64,000 nucleotides of DNA from Rhodoferax sp. (GCA_030682475.1 JAUXOA010000109.1:1-64000), one strand, 5' to 3'. Numbered from the stretch's first letter, positions 54,350 to 63,762 are shown. The notes: generated from the letters alone by a model not told the origin. Numbers and translations: made by a program.

Positions 54350-55633
54350 TTAAATTCGTTTGGGGCGAGTGAGCCAGGCCAGCGTGAAGGTCAGTGCCAG
54401 GGTCGGCAGCGCTGACCCCCATTGGGGCGCCCATTTGGCAATGAGGTGGTAGGCCGCCACGCCAGCCAGCCACAGCAGCGCTGCCGTGAGGTCAACCTTG
54501 CGTTGCGGTGGCGCGAAGCTGGGGTTACCAACGCCGAGTCGGCCAAGAATGACACCATACAGGGGAACAAATACCGAGCTCAACAAGAGCAAAAACGGCT
54601 CCAGACTGTGCATCGGCAACACCAGCGCCAGTCCGGTGCACACGATCGCCAACCCCATTCCCCATTGCCGAATGGTCCAGGATGGCTTGATGCTGTGCGC
54701 CGATACCGCGCCCGAGTAAACGTCGCCATAAGCATTGTCAATTTCATCAATCAGGATCAGACTCAGTGCAATCAGGCCGCCTTGCGCCAGCAGCAGTACG
54801 CTGACCAGATTGGCATCCGGCTGTGCCACACTGACCACCATCACGCCCAGTGCGTAACACCAGATGTTGGCAATGGCGTAGCCCAGCCAAGTGCCACCCA
54901 TGGCGCTGCGGCCCGAGCGGCCATGGCGGGCATAGTCGGCCACCAGTGGCAACCACGACACCGGCATGGCAATCACCAGGTCCATGGCCGACATCAAGCC
55001 CTTGCTGCCGTCTCCAGGGCGTGCCCAGAATGCGTCAAGGCCTTTGGCGTGCAACTGTCCGCCAAACTGCCAGGTGAGCCATAGCAGCGAGACTATTACC
55101 AGCGGCATTCCGAAGCGGCTGATGATTTTGCGTACCAGCCGGGTCATGGAACCGGCCAGCAACAGCACCAACACAGTACCCCACAAGAGCGTGGTGAGAA
55201 GCATGCCGCCGGGGCCGTCAAGCGACAGTCCAAAAGATTGTTTGGCAATGGCGGCGGTACCGTCGCGCATGATCACCAGTTCGAACGTGGTCCAGCCGAT
55301 CAACTGCGCAATATTCAAAAGCACCGGCAAGCGCGCAAAGTAGCTGCCGTAGGTGGAGTGCATCAGCCCGGCGCTGGTCAGGCCGCTATCGCACCCCAGT
55401 TTCGCCGTCCAGGCCAGCAGGCCGGCACCCACCAGCGAGCCGAGCACGATGGCCAGCACAGCATCACGGCTGCCAACGGCGGGCACGAGGTAAGCGCCGA
55501 TCTGCATCACCAGCAGACCGACACCCAGGCTAAACCAGAGGGAGGCGTGGTCATGCCAGCGGAAAACCCGCTCAAAGTCAGCCACCGGCGTTAAGGCCTT
55601 GTTGTCAGTAGCGGGGAAATTTGTATTTGCCAT
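54350..55633 (-). CDS. cytX: Hydroxymethylpyrimidine permease CytX
   Basis: The 427-residue protein is an NCS1-family transporter with about twelve helices. It begins HDHASLWFSLGVGLLVMQIG and shows AKLGCDSGLTSAGLMHSTYG, NIAQLIGWTTFELVIMRDGT and VSWLPLVADYARHGRSGRSA, consistent with NCS1 substrate-site helices. It lies directly after a TPP riboswitch and before thiO, so it is the CytX-type importer of HMP or a thiamin precursor. Cytosine transport is less likely given the context. No thiC is in the window. Confidence 0.85.
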   Translation of the reverse strand: MANTNFPATDNKALTPVADFERVFRWHDHASLWFSLGVGLLVMQIGAYLVPAVGSRDAVLAIVLGSLVGAGLLAWTAKLGCDSGLTSAGLMHSTYGSYFARLPVLLNIAQLIGWTTFELVIMRDGTAAIAKQSFGLSLDGPGGMLLTTLLWGTVLVLLLAGSMTRLVRKIISRFGMPLVIVSLLWLTWQFGGQLHAKGLDAFWARPGDGSKGLMSAMDLVIAMPVSWLPLVADYARHGRSGRSAMGGTWLGYAIANIWCYALGVMVVSVAQPDANLVSVLLLAQGGLIALSLILIDEIDNAYGDVYSGAVSAHSIKPSWTIRQWGMGLAIVCTGLALVLPMHSLEPFLLLLSSVFVPLYGVILGRLGVGNPSFAPPQRKVDLTAALLWLAGVAAYHLIAKWAPQWGSALPTLALTFTLAWLTRPKRI

Positions 55634-55721
55634 CCATTTACTCCAAGTAAAAAGTTGGCAGGTAGGCTTGATCCGGGCCTGTGATACGTCACCAGAGAAT
55701 AGCGTGACACCTTTGAGCGGA

Positions 55722-55812
55722 CCTGCTTCCCTGCGCGAGGATTACCTCAATCAGGTTCAAAGGGACTTTCTCAGTCGCCCTGCTTCTTCGGAAGCCGGGC
55801 AACACCCCTAGC
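55722..55812 (-). promoter_or_regulatory. TPP riboswitch (thi box)
   Basis: The minus strand contains the thi-box core: GGGGTGTTGCCCGGC, then the conserved GACTGAGAAAGTCCCTTTGA, ACCTGATTGAGGTAATCC and GCGCAGGGAAGCAGG. CTGAGA and ACCTGA with the closing GGAAGCA are the hallmark sensing elements. It lies 88 bases before cytX and should switch off the cytX-thiO-thiS-thiG-thiE operon when TPP is high. The expression platform is not clear: no strong terminator follows. Confidence 0.95.
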
Positions 55813-55847
55813 GAATGTGCTCAAGAGAGCACGGTACGATTCTATAC

Positions 55848-56948
55848 TCAGTCGAACACGGGCGTCTCAACTCCCAGCACCTTGTGCAGTTTGGGGCTGG
55901 TGGTGGTGTACTGCAAAAATACTTTTTTCTCGGGGAAAATGATGGACACGGCGCCAAAAGAGGCCAGCGCGCATTCATGGAAGCCGCTCAAAATCAGTTT
56001 CTTCTTGCCGGGGTAGATGTTGATATCGCCGACGGCAAAAATACCCGGCACGCTGGTGGAGAATTTCTCGGTGTCGACCTTGAGCTGTTTGCGCTCAATG
56101 TCCAGACCCCACTGGGCAATCGGGCCGAGTTTGGGGGAGAGGCCAAAGAACACCAGCAACACGTCCAGTGGCACGACGCGGGTGACACCATCTGCCCCCG
56201 TGACTTTGGCACCGTTGAGCTTGCCCTCTTTTTCTTGATAACCGGTGACTTGCCCGACGATGAATTGCATCTCGTAGGCGTCGCACAGCCCTTTCATTTT
56301 GGCCACGTTGGCGGGTGCCGCCTTGAAGCCGTCACGGCGGTGAATCAGGATCACGCTTTCGGCCTTGTGCGGGCCGTCCTTGACAAAGTCCAGCGCCCAG
56401 TCGAGTGCCGAATCACCGCCACCGACGATCACCAGGTTTTTGCCTGCAAAGTCATCCGGATTTTTGACGTGATAGAAAAGCTGCGAGCCTTCGAAGGCGT
56501 TCAGACCGTCCACCTTGAGCGTGCGGGGCTGAAAAGCACCCACGCCGGCGGCAATGAAAATGGTTTTGGTCAGGAATCGGATGCCCTTCGACGTTTCAAC
56601 ATAGAAACGGCCGTCGTCCTGCTTTTGGACGGTGGTGACTTCCTGGCCGAAGTGAAAGGTGGCACCAAAGGGCTCAATCTGCTTGAGCAGGTTGTCGGTC
56701 AGTTCCTGTCCAGTGCACACCGGCAGCGCGGGAATGTCATAAATCGGCTTGTCCGGGTACAACTCGACGCACTGGCCGCCGGGGTAGGCGAGCGAATCAA
56801 TGACATGGGCCTTGATTTCCAGCAGGCCGAGCTCGAACACCTGGAACAGGCCGACAGGGCCGGCGCCCACGATGACGGCGTCAGTTTCAATCGGGCCTTC
56901 GTGGGACTGCGCGGTATTGATCACTTCTTGGTTCAGTTGAGGCTCCAT
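55848..56948 (-). CDS. Ferredoxin-NADP reductase (thioredoxin-reductase-like)
   Basis: The 366-residue FAD/NADP protein has the first Rossmann [20 protein letters not shown], the second [20 protein letters not shown] for NADPH, and the C-terminal [20 protein letters not shown]. There is no CxxC active-site pair, which separates it from true thioredoxin reductase and fits the YumC-type FNR group. It starts 17 bases after the fdxA stop on the same strand, so it and FdxA form a likely electron pair. Confidence 0.9.
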   Translation of the reverse strand: MEPQLNQEVINTAQSHEGPIETDAVIVGAGPVGLFQVFELGLLEIKAHVIDSLAYPGGQCVELYPDKPIYDIPALPVCTGQELTDNLLKQIEPFGATFHFGQEVTTVQKQDDGRFYVETSKGIRFLTKTIFIAAGVGAFQPRTLKVDGLNAFEGSQLFYHVKNPDDFAGKNLVIVGGGDSALDWALDFVKDGPHKAESVILIHRRDGFKAAPANVAKMKGLCDAYEMQFIVGQVTGYQEKEGKLNGAKVTGADGVTRVVPLDVLLVFFGLSPKLGPIAQWGLDIERKQLKVDTEKFSTSVPGIFAVGDINIYPGKKKLILSGFHECALASFGAVSIIFPEKKVFLQYTTTSPKLHKVLGVETPVFD

Positions 56949-56965
56949 AACTCTTTGTTTACACT

Positions 56966-57295
56966 TTACCTGATGAGTTCAGAGAGCTTGCCGGTCTTGT
57001 CTTTCCAGTCGTCGGCATCCGGCAGCGGGCCTTTGCGTTTGGTAATACTTTTCCAGGCGGGCAACTTGGCCAGCTCGGCGTTGAGCTGGGTCATGTGCTG
57101 CTGGTCAGCCGGCACATCTTCTTCGGCATAGATGGCGTTCACCGGACACTCGGGAATGCACACCGCGCAGTCAATGCACTCATCGGGATCGATAGTCAAA
57201 AAGTTGGGCCCCTCGCGGAAGCAGTCTACGGGACAAACGTCGACGCAATCGGTGTACTTGCATTTGATACAGGCTTCGGTGACGGTGTGAGTCAT
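56966..57295 (-). CDS. fdxA: 7Fe ferredoxin FdxA
   Basis: The 109-residue protein has cysteines in [18 protein letters not shown] for a [3Fe-4S]/[4Fe-4S] pair and [15 protein letters not shown] for the second set. The C-terminal tail ([20 protein letters not shown]) is standard for bacterial FdxA of the Azotobacter ferredoxin I type. It precedes the ferredoxin reductase gene and lies beside the cys operon, so it may deliver electrons to sulfite or APS reduction. Confidence 0.95.
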   Translation of the reverse strand: MTHTVTEACIKCKYTDCVDVCPVDCFREGPNFLTIDPDECIDCAVCIPECPVNAIYAEEDVPADQQHMTQLNAELAKLPAWKSITKRKGPLPDADDWKDKTGKLSELIR

Positions 57296-57399
57296 TTTGT
57301 AGTTTTTGGCGAATGGGTGAAAACCCTAGATTTTATTGGGTTTCCGTTTCCCTTTGGTGCCGCTTAGCCTTGAAGGCGGGGAAATTCGCTTGAGATGGG

Positions 57400-58842
57400 T
57401 CAATTAATCAGCACGGCGCCAGCCGTTTTGTGCGATGCCGTGTCCACCAAAACCAGCGAGCCCAGCACGCGCGAGCGGCTGTAGGGCAGAGTTGCAATCG
57501 CTTCTTGCAGAGAGAGTTCAACGTGACCAATGGCATTGGCACCAAGCTGGCTGGCGTCCTCTTCGGCCAGCGTGTTGATGTCAAGTTTATGCACAATACG
57601 CTTGATTTTGGCTTTGACCCAAGCGTGCCCATGCAGTGCCCAGTAAACACGGCCCGCTACCAGCGGTTCGTCGTCCATCCAGGCCACCGTGGCTTTGATT
57701 TCGCGGTTGGGCGTGAAAGGTGTGCCACTGGCCAGCAACCAGTCACCGCGTGACACATCGACTTCACGGTCCAGCACAATGCCCGCACTGTGCCCGGCCT
57801 GCCTTTTGCCGGGTTGACGAGCGTACCCCAGGACCTGCGCTACCGTGGCCGTTTGGCCGCCCGGCAAAACCGCGACTTGTTGTCCCACCTGAACACTTCC
57901 GGTGGCCACCCGGCCCCAAAAAATGCGGCGACCTTGTGATGTGTCGCTGGAGGATGAAAACTTTTCAACCCATTGCACAGGGAAGGCGAAGGGCGTTGCG
58001 GTATCGGCCGGGGTGGTCGGCAGCTGTTCCAGAATTTGCAGCAGACTCGGGCCTTCATAGTTGCACCAGCCAGCAACTGGTTCGACCACGTTGTGGCCCT
58101 TCAAAGCAGAGATCGGAACGATCGCCGTCACCTCGATGCCGGCCGCCTGGGCAAAGGCCTTCAGCGCATGGCTGATGTTGGCAAAGGCCAGCGCTGCCTG
58201 ACCGGCGGTCTCCGGTTTGGCGGCGTCTTCCAGGGCGTCGAGTTTGTTGACTGCAAACACAATAGATGGCACGCGCAGCAGGTTCACCAGCAGCGAATGG
58301 CGCCGCGTCTGTGGCAGCAGACCGTGACCACGGTCTGCAGGCGGCAGCAGCGCGTCGGGTTGTTGTGCCCAGGCCAGTTTGGTGGCATCCACCAATACCA
58401 CGGCGGCATCGGCACTGGAGGCGGCCGTGACCATGTTGCGGGTGTACTGTTCGTGGCCTGGTGCATCGCCAATGATGAATTTGCGCTCGGCTGTGTTGAA
58501 GTAGCGGTAGGCGACGTCGATGGTGATGCCTTGCTCGCGCTCGGCAGAGAGGCCGTCGGTGAACAGCGCCAGATCGGCCTCGCCACTTTTGGAAACGTTG
58601 GCCAGTTGGTCCAACAACACCGAGCGGCTGTCGATCAGCAGGCGGCCAATCAGCGTGCTTTTGCCATCATCGACGGAGCCGCAGGTGATGAATTTGAGTG
58701 CACTGGCTACTGCACGATCGTGATCGAGGGTTGGGCGGTGCGCGAAATCCTCACGTACCAAAGTACGTTCCGGTTTCTGTGCTCCGGCCGCCCCTCGCTG
58801 ACGGTCGCTCGCTACGCCAGTCAGAAATTGTTCTGCTTCCAT
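57400..58842 (-). CDS. cysN: Sulfate adenylyltransferase large subunit CysN
   Basis: CysN is the GTPase that drives sulfate activation with CysD. The 480-residue protein has the G1 loop KFITCGSVDDGKSTLIGRLL, the switch DVAYRYFNTAERKFIIGDAP then GHEQYTRNMVTAASSADAAV, and the NKLD motif. Domains 2 and 3 follow and no APS-kinase (CysC) domain is fused. Its ATG overlaps the cysD stop by one base as TGATG. Confidence 0.95.
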   Translation of the reverse strand: MEAEQFLTGVASDRQRGAAGAQKPERTLVREDFAHRPTLDHDRAVASALKFITCGSVDDGKSTLIGRLLIDSRSVLLDQLANVSKSGEADLALFTDGLSAEREQGITIDVAYRYFNTAERKFIIGDAPGHEQYTRNMVTAASSADAAVVLVDATKLAWAQQPDALLPPADRGHGLLPQTRRHSLLVNLLRVPSIVFAVNKLDALEDAAKPETAGQAALAFANISHALKAFAQAAGIEVTAIVPISALKGHNVVEPVAGWCNYEGPSLLQILEQLPTTPADTATPFAFPVQWVEKFSSSSDTSQGRRIFWGRVATGSVQVGQQVAVLPGGQTATVAQVLGYARQPGKRQAGHSAGIVLDREVDVSRGDWLLASGTPFTPNREIKATVAWMDDEPLVAGRVYWALHGHAWVKAKIKRIVHKLDINTLAEEDASQLGANAIGHVELSLQEAIATLPYSRSRVLGSLVLVDTASHKTAGAVLIN

Positions 58843-59813
58843 CAAAAGTACCCGTCTTTCTTGCGCTTCTCCATCGAAGCCTCGGAGGTTTTGTCGTCCA
58901 TGCGGGTGGCGCCGCGCTCACTCACATCAGCGGCCAGTGTTTCGATCACAATCTCTGCCGCAGTGGTGGCCAGACTTGCCACCGGGCAGGTGCAGGTGAT
59001 GTCGCCCACGGTGCGAAAACGCACGTCGCGCGACTCGACCGTTTCGTCCGCGCGTGCCGGCGTCAGGCTTGTGACTGGCACCAGCAGGCCCCTGCGCTCC
59101 ACTACATCACGCTTGTGCGAGTAATAAAGCGAGGGCAGGGCGATTTGCTCACGGGCTATGTATTGCCACACGTCGAGTTCGGTCCAGTTGGAGATCGGGA
59201 ACACGCGGAAATGCTCGCCGGGCTGGAGACGGGTATTGAACAGGGTCCACAGCTCGGGCCGCTGGGCTTTGGGTTGCCACTGACCAAAGCTGTCGCGGTG
59301 CGAGAAGATTCGCTCCTTGGCGCGGGCCTTCTCCTCGTCGCGGCGGGCGCCGCCAATCAGCGCGTCAAAGCGGAACTCGTCGATCGCTTCCAGCAAGGTG
59401 ACCGACTGGTGCACGTTGCGTGACTCTCCGGGGTGCGCCAGACGCACTGTGCCACGCTGCATGGAGTCTTCCACGCTGCGCACAATCAGCTCGGCCTGCA
59501 ATTCTTTGGCACGTGAATCCCGGAAATCGGTTACCTCGTGGAAATTGTGGCCGGTGTCAATCATCAGCAGCGGGTAGGGGATGCGGCCCACGCCAAAGGC
59601 TTTTTCGGCGCACTTGAGCATGACCAGCGAGTCTTTTCCACCCGAGAACAGCAGTGTGGGGCGCTCGAATGCGGCGGCGACCTCGCGCAGGATGAAGATG
59701 GTTTCTTCTTCCAGTGCGTCCAGATGCGCGTTGCTCAGGTGCTCGTGGTGTTCTGAACGGAGCAGTGAGTGTGGCACCGGCTGGAGCAGTTCAGGTTCGG
59801 TGCGGACGTTCAT
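58842..59813 (-). CDS. cysD: Sulfate adenylyltransferase small subunit CysD
   Basis: CysD forms APS from ATP and sulfate. The 323-residue PP-loop protein has PTLLFSGGKDSLVMLKCAEK near residue 52, IPYPLLMIDTGHNFHEVTDF, the GGARRDEEKARAKERIFSHR segment, and WTELDVWQYIAREQIALPSL. It overlaps cysH by four bases upstream and cysN by one base downstream. Confidence 0.96.
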   Translation of the reverse strand: MNVRTEPELLQPVPHSLLRSEHHEHLSNAHLDALEEETIFILREVAAAFERPTLLFSGGKDSLVMLKCAEKAFGVGRIPYPLLMIDTGHNFHEVTDFRDSRAKELQAELIVRSVEDSMQRGTVRLAHPGESRNVHQSVTLLEAIDEFRFDALIGGARRDEEKARAKERIFSHRDSFGQWQPKAQRPELWTLFNTRLQPGEHFRVFPISNWTELDVWQYIAREQIALPSLYYSHKRDVVERRGLLVPVTSLTPARADETVESRDVRFRTVGDITCTCPVASLATTAAEIVIETLAADVSERGATRMDDKTSEASMEKRKKDGYF

Positions 59814-60571
59814 GCAGGTTCTTTCTCAAGGCTGTTTGACCGATTGACGTGCAGGCCGCATTCTTTGGCCGCCTCATCCTCCCACCACCAGCGCCCGGCG
59901 CGAAAATCATCGCCCAGGCTGATGGCCCGGGTGCAAGGCGCGCAGCCGATGCTGGGATAGGACTGGTCATGCAGTGGGTTGTAGTCAACCTGGTGGAGAC
60001 TAATGAAGTGCCAGACGTCACCCCAGGTCCAGTTGGCCAGGGGGTTGAGTTTGACGCGCGCAGCATCCGTGGTATCGATCAAGGGCACATCGGCACGCGC
60101 GCCGGACTGCTCACGGCGCAGGCCGGTGATCCAGGCCTGTTTGCCGGTCAGCGCGCGCGCCAGTGGCTCCATTTTTCGGATCTGGCAGCAGGCTTTGCGC
60201 AGTGCGATGCTCTGGTACATGGCGTCTTTGCCTTCGCGTGCGACGAACTGCACCACCGCCTCATTGCGGGGGGTAAATACCTCAATAGGCACGTGTGAGG
60301 AGGCTTTGAGCCGACTCAGCAATTCAAGCGTCTCGGGGTGCAGGGCGCCGGTTTCCAGCACAAAAATGCCAATGTCGAGCGGCAAGGAATTGATCAGGTG
60401 GCTGATCACCATGTCTTCCGCGCCCAGACTGGACGCCTGGCTGACCCGGGTGGCGCTGCCTGCAGCAACTGGCGCATAGTCACGCGCGGCTTGGTGCAAC
60501 AAGGCGGAGGTTTGCGCCAGCTTGGCGTCAAAGCCGGCTGAGGCGTGGGCATTGAGTTGAATGGCATTCAT
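59810..60571 (-). CDS. cysH: Adenylylsulfate (APS) reductase CysH
   Basis: The 253-residue protein reduces APS to sulfite. It has ASSLGAEDMVISHLINSLPL for nucleotide binding. Two cysteine pairs, CC in RKACCQIRKMEPLARALTGK and CxxC in SIGCAPCTRAISLGDDFRAG, ligate a [4Fe-4S] cluster, which marks the APS-specific type rather than the PAPS-specific enzyme. It lies between the DUF934 gene and cysD, overlapping both by four bases. No PAPS kinase gene is in the window, consistent with an APS route. Confidence 0.93.
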   Translation of the reverse strand: MNAIQLNAHASAGFDAKLAQTSALLHQAARDYAPVAAGSATRVSQASSLGAEDMVISHLINSLPLDIGIFVLETGALHPETLELLSRLKASSHVPIEVFTPRNEAVVQFVAREGKDAMYQSIALRKACCQIRKMEPLARALTGKQAWITGLRREQSGARADVPLIDTTDAARVKLNPLANWTWGDVWHFISLHQVDYNPLHDQSYPSIGCAPCTRAISLGDDFRAGRWWWEDEAAKECGLHVNRSNSLEKEPA

Positions 60572-60954
60572 GCGCTAACTCCTGTACTGAATTTTGGTTT
60601 GGTGGAAAAAGCGTCGCCCTGGTAAAACGACGGGTAACGGTCAAACTGGCGTTGTGCATAGTCCGGGTTCTGGTCTGCGCGCAACACTGCTGCGTCAAAA
60701 CCGCTGCGCTGCATCTGCACCAGTTGGTCAATCAGCACGTCGCCGGTGGCGCGAATCTCGCCCTTGAAACCGAGCCGTCGGCGCAGCAGGAATGCCTGGC
60801 TGAAGGCGCGACCATCGCTGAATTTGGGGAAGCTCAGGTCGATGCGCTCAACGCCGTCAAGATTGAGCGCACGGGGGTCTGAATCATTCGCGATTCCAAT
60901 GACTTGTTGACCATTGACTCCCGTGGAGTGGGCGTTTTCAGCTATCAGTTTCAT
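60568..60954 (-). CDS. DUF934 protein of the sulfite-reduction operon
   Basis: The 128-residue protein contains IDLSFPKFSDGRAFSQAFLL, RRRLGFKGEIRATGDVLIDQ and LVQMQRSGFDAAVLRADQNP, the DUF934 pattern. This family is nearly always next to sulfite reductase in proteobacteria and is thought to help that enzyme, but its biochemical role is not settled. It follows cysI by 15 bases and overlaps cysH by four. Confidence 0.85.
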   Translation of the reverse strand: MKLIAENAHSTGVNGQQVIGIANDSDPRALNLDGVERIDLSFPKFSDGRAFSQAFLLRRRLGFKGEIRATGDVLIDQLVQMQRSGFDAAVLRADQNPDYAQRQFDRYPSFYQGDAFSTKPKFSTGVSA

Positions 60955-60969
60955 AATTAATTCCTTTTT

Positions 60970-62751
60970 TCAGGCCAGCTCGGCCTCGGCGCTATGGCGC
61001 ACCCGGTCGGCCGCTTGCTTGAAGGCGTGCATGCCGATACGGCGAAAGGTGGCGATGAAGGTCTCCCCGCTGCGCCGTGTGTCGCGGTAGGTGTCGAGCA
61101 CGGCTTCAATCACATCGGGCACTTCAGCCGCGCCAAACGAGGGGCCGACCACTTTGCCGGACATCGGCGCGCCACTGAGCGTGGAACCGTCCGAGCCGCC
61201 CAGCGATACCTGGTACCACTCCTGGCCGTCCTTGTCGACACCCAGAATGCCGATATGGCCGCTGTGGTGGTGGCCGCAGGAGTTTATGCAACCGCTGATG
61301 TGCAAGTCAATTTCGCCCAGATCGTGCAACTCATCCATGTCCTGGTAGCGCTCGCTGATGGCGGCGGCGATTGGGATTGAGCGGGCATTGGCCAGTGCGC
61401 AAAAGTCGCCGCCGGGGCAGGCGATCATGTCGGTCAACAGGCGAATGTTGGAGCGCGCCAAGCCGGCTTTGCGGGCCGCACGCCACAACTCGGGCAACTG
61501 GTCGCAACGCACCCAGGGCAGCAGCAGGTTCTGGTCGTGCGTGACGCGGGCCTCGCCGGCGGAAAAAAGGTCGGCCAATTCAGCCGCAGTGTCCAACTGG
61601 TCGGCGGTGGCGTCGCCGGGCGCGTGGCCCAGGCGCTTGAACGACAGGGTGACGGCACGCAAATCCGGGTTTTTGTGGGGCGCGACGTTTTGTTTCAGCC
61701 AGCGTCCAAATTCCACCTCGTTCTCGGCGGTGGCACGCAGAATCTGGGCCACTTTCAACACCGAACCCGGCTTGTTAGCGGTCAAAGCCGGTGGCACAAA
61801 AGAGGCCGTCACCCGGTCCAACTCTTGCTGTGTGATGGTGTGCGGCGCACCGTCGATCTCGATAATTTGCTGGTACTCGGCTTCGACTTCGTCGGTGAAG
61901 CGCTGGCCTTCGGCCTTGACCAGAATCTTGATGCGCGCCTTGTACATATTGTCGCGCCGCCCCCAGCGGTTGTAGACGCGCACCACGGCTTCCAGGTAGT
62001 TCAGGATCTGGTGCCAGGGCAGAAAGTCGCGGAGGGTACTGGCAATCACCGGCGTGCGGCCCATGCCGCCACCGACCAGCACCTTGAAGCCAATTTGGCC
62101 ATCAGCGTCACGCAGCACATGCAGGCCGACGTCATGCCAGGCGGTGGCGGCGCGGTCTTCCCGGGCACCCGAGACGGCAATCTTGAATTTGCGCGGTAAA
62201 AACGCAAATTCCGGGTGCAACGTGCTCCATTGGCGCAGGATTTCGCAGTACGGGCGCGGGTCCACAATTTCGTCCTCCGCAATGCCGGCACGCTCATCGC
62301 TGGTAATGTTGCGAATGCAACTGCCGCTGGTCTGGATGCCGTGCATATTGACCGAGGCCAGCAGGTCCATCACATCGGCGCTCTTGTCCAGCGCGATCCA
62401 GTTGAACTGGACATTTTGGCGCGTGCTGAAGTGCGCATAGCCGGTGGGCAGTTTGACCGTGCCGAGTTGGGCCTGCTTGGTTTGAGCCGTCTGGTAGACC
62501 TGCGCGTTGGGCTGATCGTATTCGCGCGCAATCCTGGCCAGCACACGCAACTGCACGCTCGACAATTCGCCGTAAGGCACCGCGACGCGCAACATCGGCG
62601 CGTAACGCTCCACGTACCAGCCGTTTTGCAGTCGCAACGGGCGAAAATCATCGTCGCTGAGGTTGCCGCTCAGGTTGCGCTCCAGTTGGTCGCGGTATTG
62701 CGCGGCGCGCTGGCTGACGAATTGGCGGTCAAAGTCGGTGTATTGGTACAT
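60970..62751 (-). CDS. cysI: Sulfite reductase hemoprotein CysI (NirA-like, ferredoxin type)
   Basis: The 593-residue protein reduces sulfite to sulfide with siroheme and a [4Fe-4S] cluster. Two nitrite/sulfite reductase half-domains are visible, and the cluster Cys motifs are IACPGGDFCALANARSI (CxxxxxC) and SGCINSCGHHHSGHIGIL (CxxxC). The N-terminus begins MYQYTDFDRQFVSQRAAQYR. No cysJ flavoprotein gene is present, so the donor is likely a ferredoxin or an unlinked protein. Confidence 0.93.
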   Translation of the reverse strand: MYQYTDFDRQFVSQRAAQYRDQLERNLSGNLSDDDFRPLRLQNGWYVERYAPMLRVAVPYGELSSVQLRVLARIAREYDQPNAQVYQTAQTKQAQLGTVKLPTGYAHFSTRQNVQFNWIALDKSADVMDLLASVNMHGIQTSGSCIRNITSDERAGIAEDEIVDPRPYCEILRQWSTLHPEFAFLPRKFKIAVSGAREDRAATAWHDVGLHVLRDADGQIGFKVLVGGGMGRTPVIASTLRDFLPWHQILNYLEAVVRVYNRWGRRDNMYKARIKILVKAEGQRFTDEVEAEYQQIIEIDGAPHTITQQELDRVTASFVPPALTANKPGSVLKVAQILRATAENEVEFGRWLKQNVAPHKNPDLRAVTLSFKRLGHAPGDATADQLDTAAELADLFSAGEARVTHDQNLLLPWVRCDQLPELWRAARKAGLARSNIRLLTDMIACPGGDFCALANARSIPIAAAISERYQDMDELHDLGEIDLHISGCINSCGHHHSGHIGILGVDKDGQEWYQVSLGGSDGSTLSGAPMSGKVVGPSFGAAEVPDVIEAVLDTYRDTRRSGETFIATFRRIGMHAFKQAADRVRHSAEAELA

Positions 62752-62772
62752 GGTCAGTTTTTTCTAATCAGT

Positions 62773-62827
62773 TGAGGACAGAGCTGGCTCGCTGCGCGTA
62801 GCTGGGGTCTGTTCCGCAAGGTTTTAT
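62773..62827. repeat. GGACAGAGC-type palindromic repeat, copy before cysI
   Basis: The plus strand reads GGACAGAGCTGGCTCGCTGC then GCGTAGCTGGGGTCTGTTCC and GCAAGGTTTT. GGACAGA and TCTGTTCC pair around a GCTCGCTGCGCGTAGC centre. It belongs to the same family as the copies at 6937-6980 and 26787-26893, and fills most of the gap between the TauE-like gene and cysI. Confidence 0.7.
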
Positions 62828-63615
62828 AAAGCAATCAATTTCACGCCGGCATACGCCAGCAGCAGGGAAAGGAGGGAACGGATCACCCGCTCTGGCGTGC
62901 GTGCCATCAGGTGTGATCCGACCCATATGCCGGGCAGCGAGCCGGCCAGCAGCTTGGCCAGCAAAGACCAGTCGACCGAGCCCAGCGAGGCGTGGCCCAG
63001 GCCGGCCACCAGCGTGAGCGGCACGGCGTAGGCAATATCGGTGCCCACAATGCGAGGCAGCGGCAGCAGGGGGTACAAAATCAGCAACACGGTGACGCCG
63101 ATGGCCCCGGCGCCCACCGATGTCAGCGTCACCAAGGTGCCGATGACCGCGCCAAACAACAGCGGCAGGCTCCAATGGCGTGGTGTGGCGGCGCGGACTT
63201 CCTGGCCTGCTGCCAGGGTGCGCGGGGCGGCTTTGCCACGCACTGCCTTGTACAGGGTGGCCGCCGCCGTCAGCAGCAGGGCGAAACCCAGGGTGCTGGT
63301 CATCAGGCTTTGCACCGCAGCGCTGGCAGCCCCCACCTGCTTGAGAAAAAACAGGGTGATCAGCGCCGCTGGAATACTGCCGGCCGACAACTGCGCCACC
63401 ACCCGCCAGTCGACCAGGCGTGCGCGTGCCAGTTTGACGGTGCCGCCCAGCTTGGTAAAGGCGGCGAACAGCAGGTCGGTGCCAACCGCCAGATACGGTT
63501 TGACGCCGAAGAAGAAGATCAGGATCGGCGTCATGAGCGAGCCGCCGCCAACGCCGGTCAGTCCGACGACGATCCCAACAAAAAAACCAGCAAAGATGAA
63601 CGCTAAGTCATGCAT
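62824..63615 (-). CDS. TauE/SafE-family sulfite or sulfonate exporter
   Basis: The 263-residue protein has about eight helices and the family motifs FVGIVVGLTGVGGGSLMTPI and TLVTLTSVGAGAIGVTVLLI, each with a GVGGG- or GAG-type loop. TauE/SafE proteins export sulfite, sulfoacetate or similar anions. Here it is the first minus-strand gene before cysI, so removal or entry of sulfite or sulfate is likely. The direction and ligand are not proven. Confidence 0.85.
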   Translation of the reverse strand: MHDLAFIFAGFFVGIVVGLTGVGGGSLMTPILIFFFGVKPYLAVGTDLLFAAFTKLGGTVKLARARLVDWRVVAQLSAGSIPAALITLFFLKQVGAASAAVQSLMTSTLGFALLLTAAATLYKAVRGKAAPRTLAAGQEVRAATPRHWSLPLLFGAVIGTLVTLTSVGAGAIGVTVLLILYPLLPLPRIVGTDIAYAVPLTLVAGLGHASLGSVDWSLLAKLLAGSLPGIWVGSHLMARTPERVIRSLLSLLLAYAGVKLIAL

Positions 63616-63762
63616 GAGTTGACTTTATGCGGCGCTCTTTAGATTGTAAAATACTTTATTGTGATTTTTATATGCTTTTTAATATATAAAGGAAAGCGAA
63701 GCGCGTTGCTAGTTTTTTTAGGGTGAACTGGGCACTGGCCCCCGGAATTGCCGGGCTGAATC
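63616..63762. other. AT-rich intergenic stretch upstream of the TauE-cys genes
   Basis: Between the TauE-like start and the argF stop there are 147 bases, with a strongly AT-rich core from about 63640 to 63690 in otherwise GC-rich DNA. It contains ATTTTTATATGCTTTTTAAT on the plus strand and a -10-like TACAAT on the minus strand. It is a plausible promoter and CysB-type activator region for the cys operon, but no confirmed motif was found. Confidence 0.4.
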
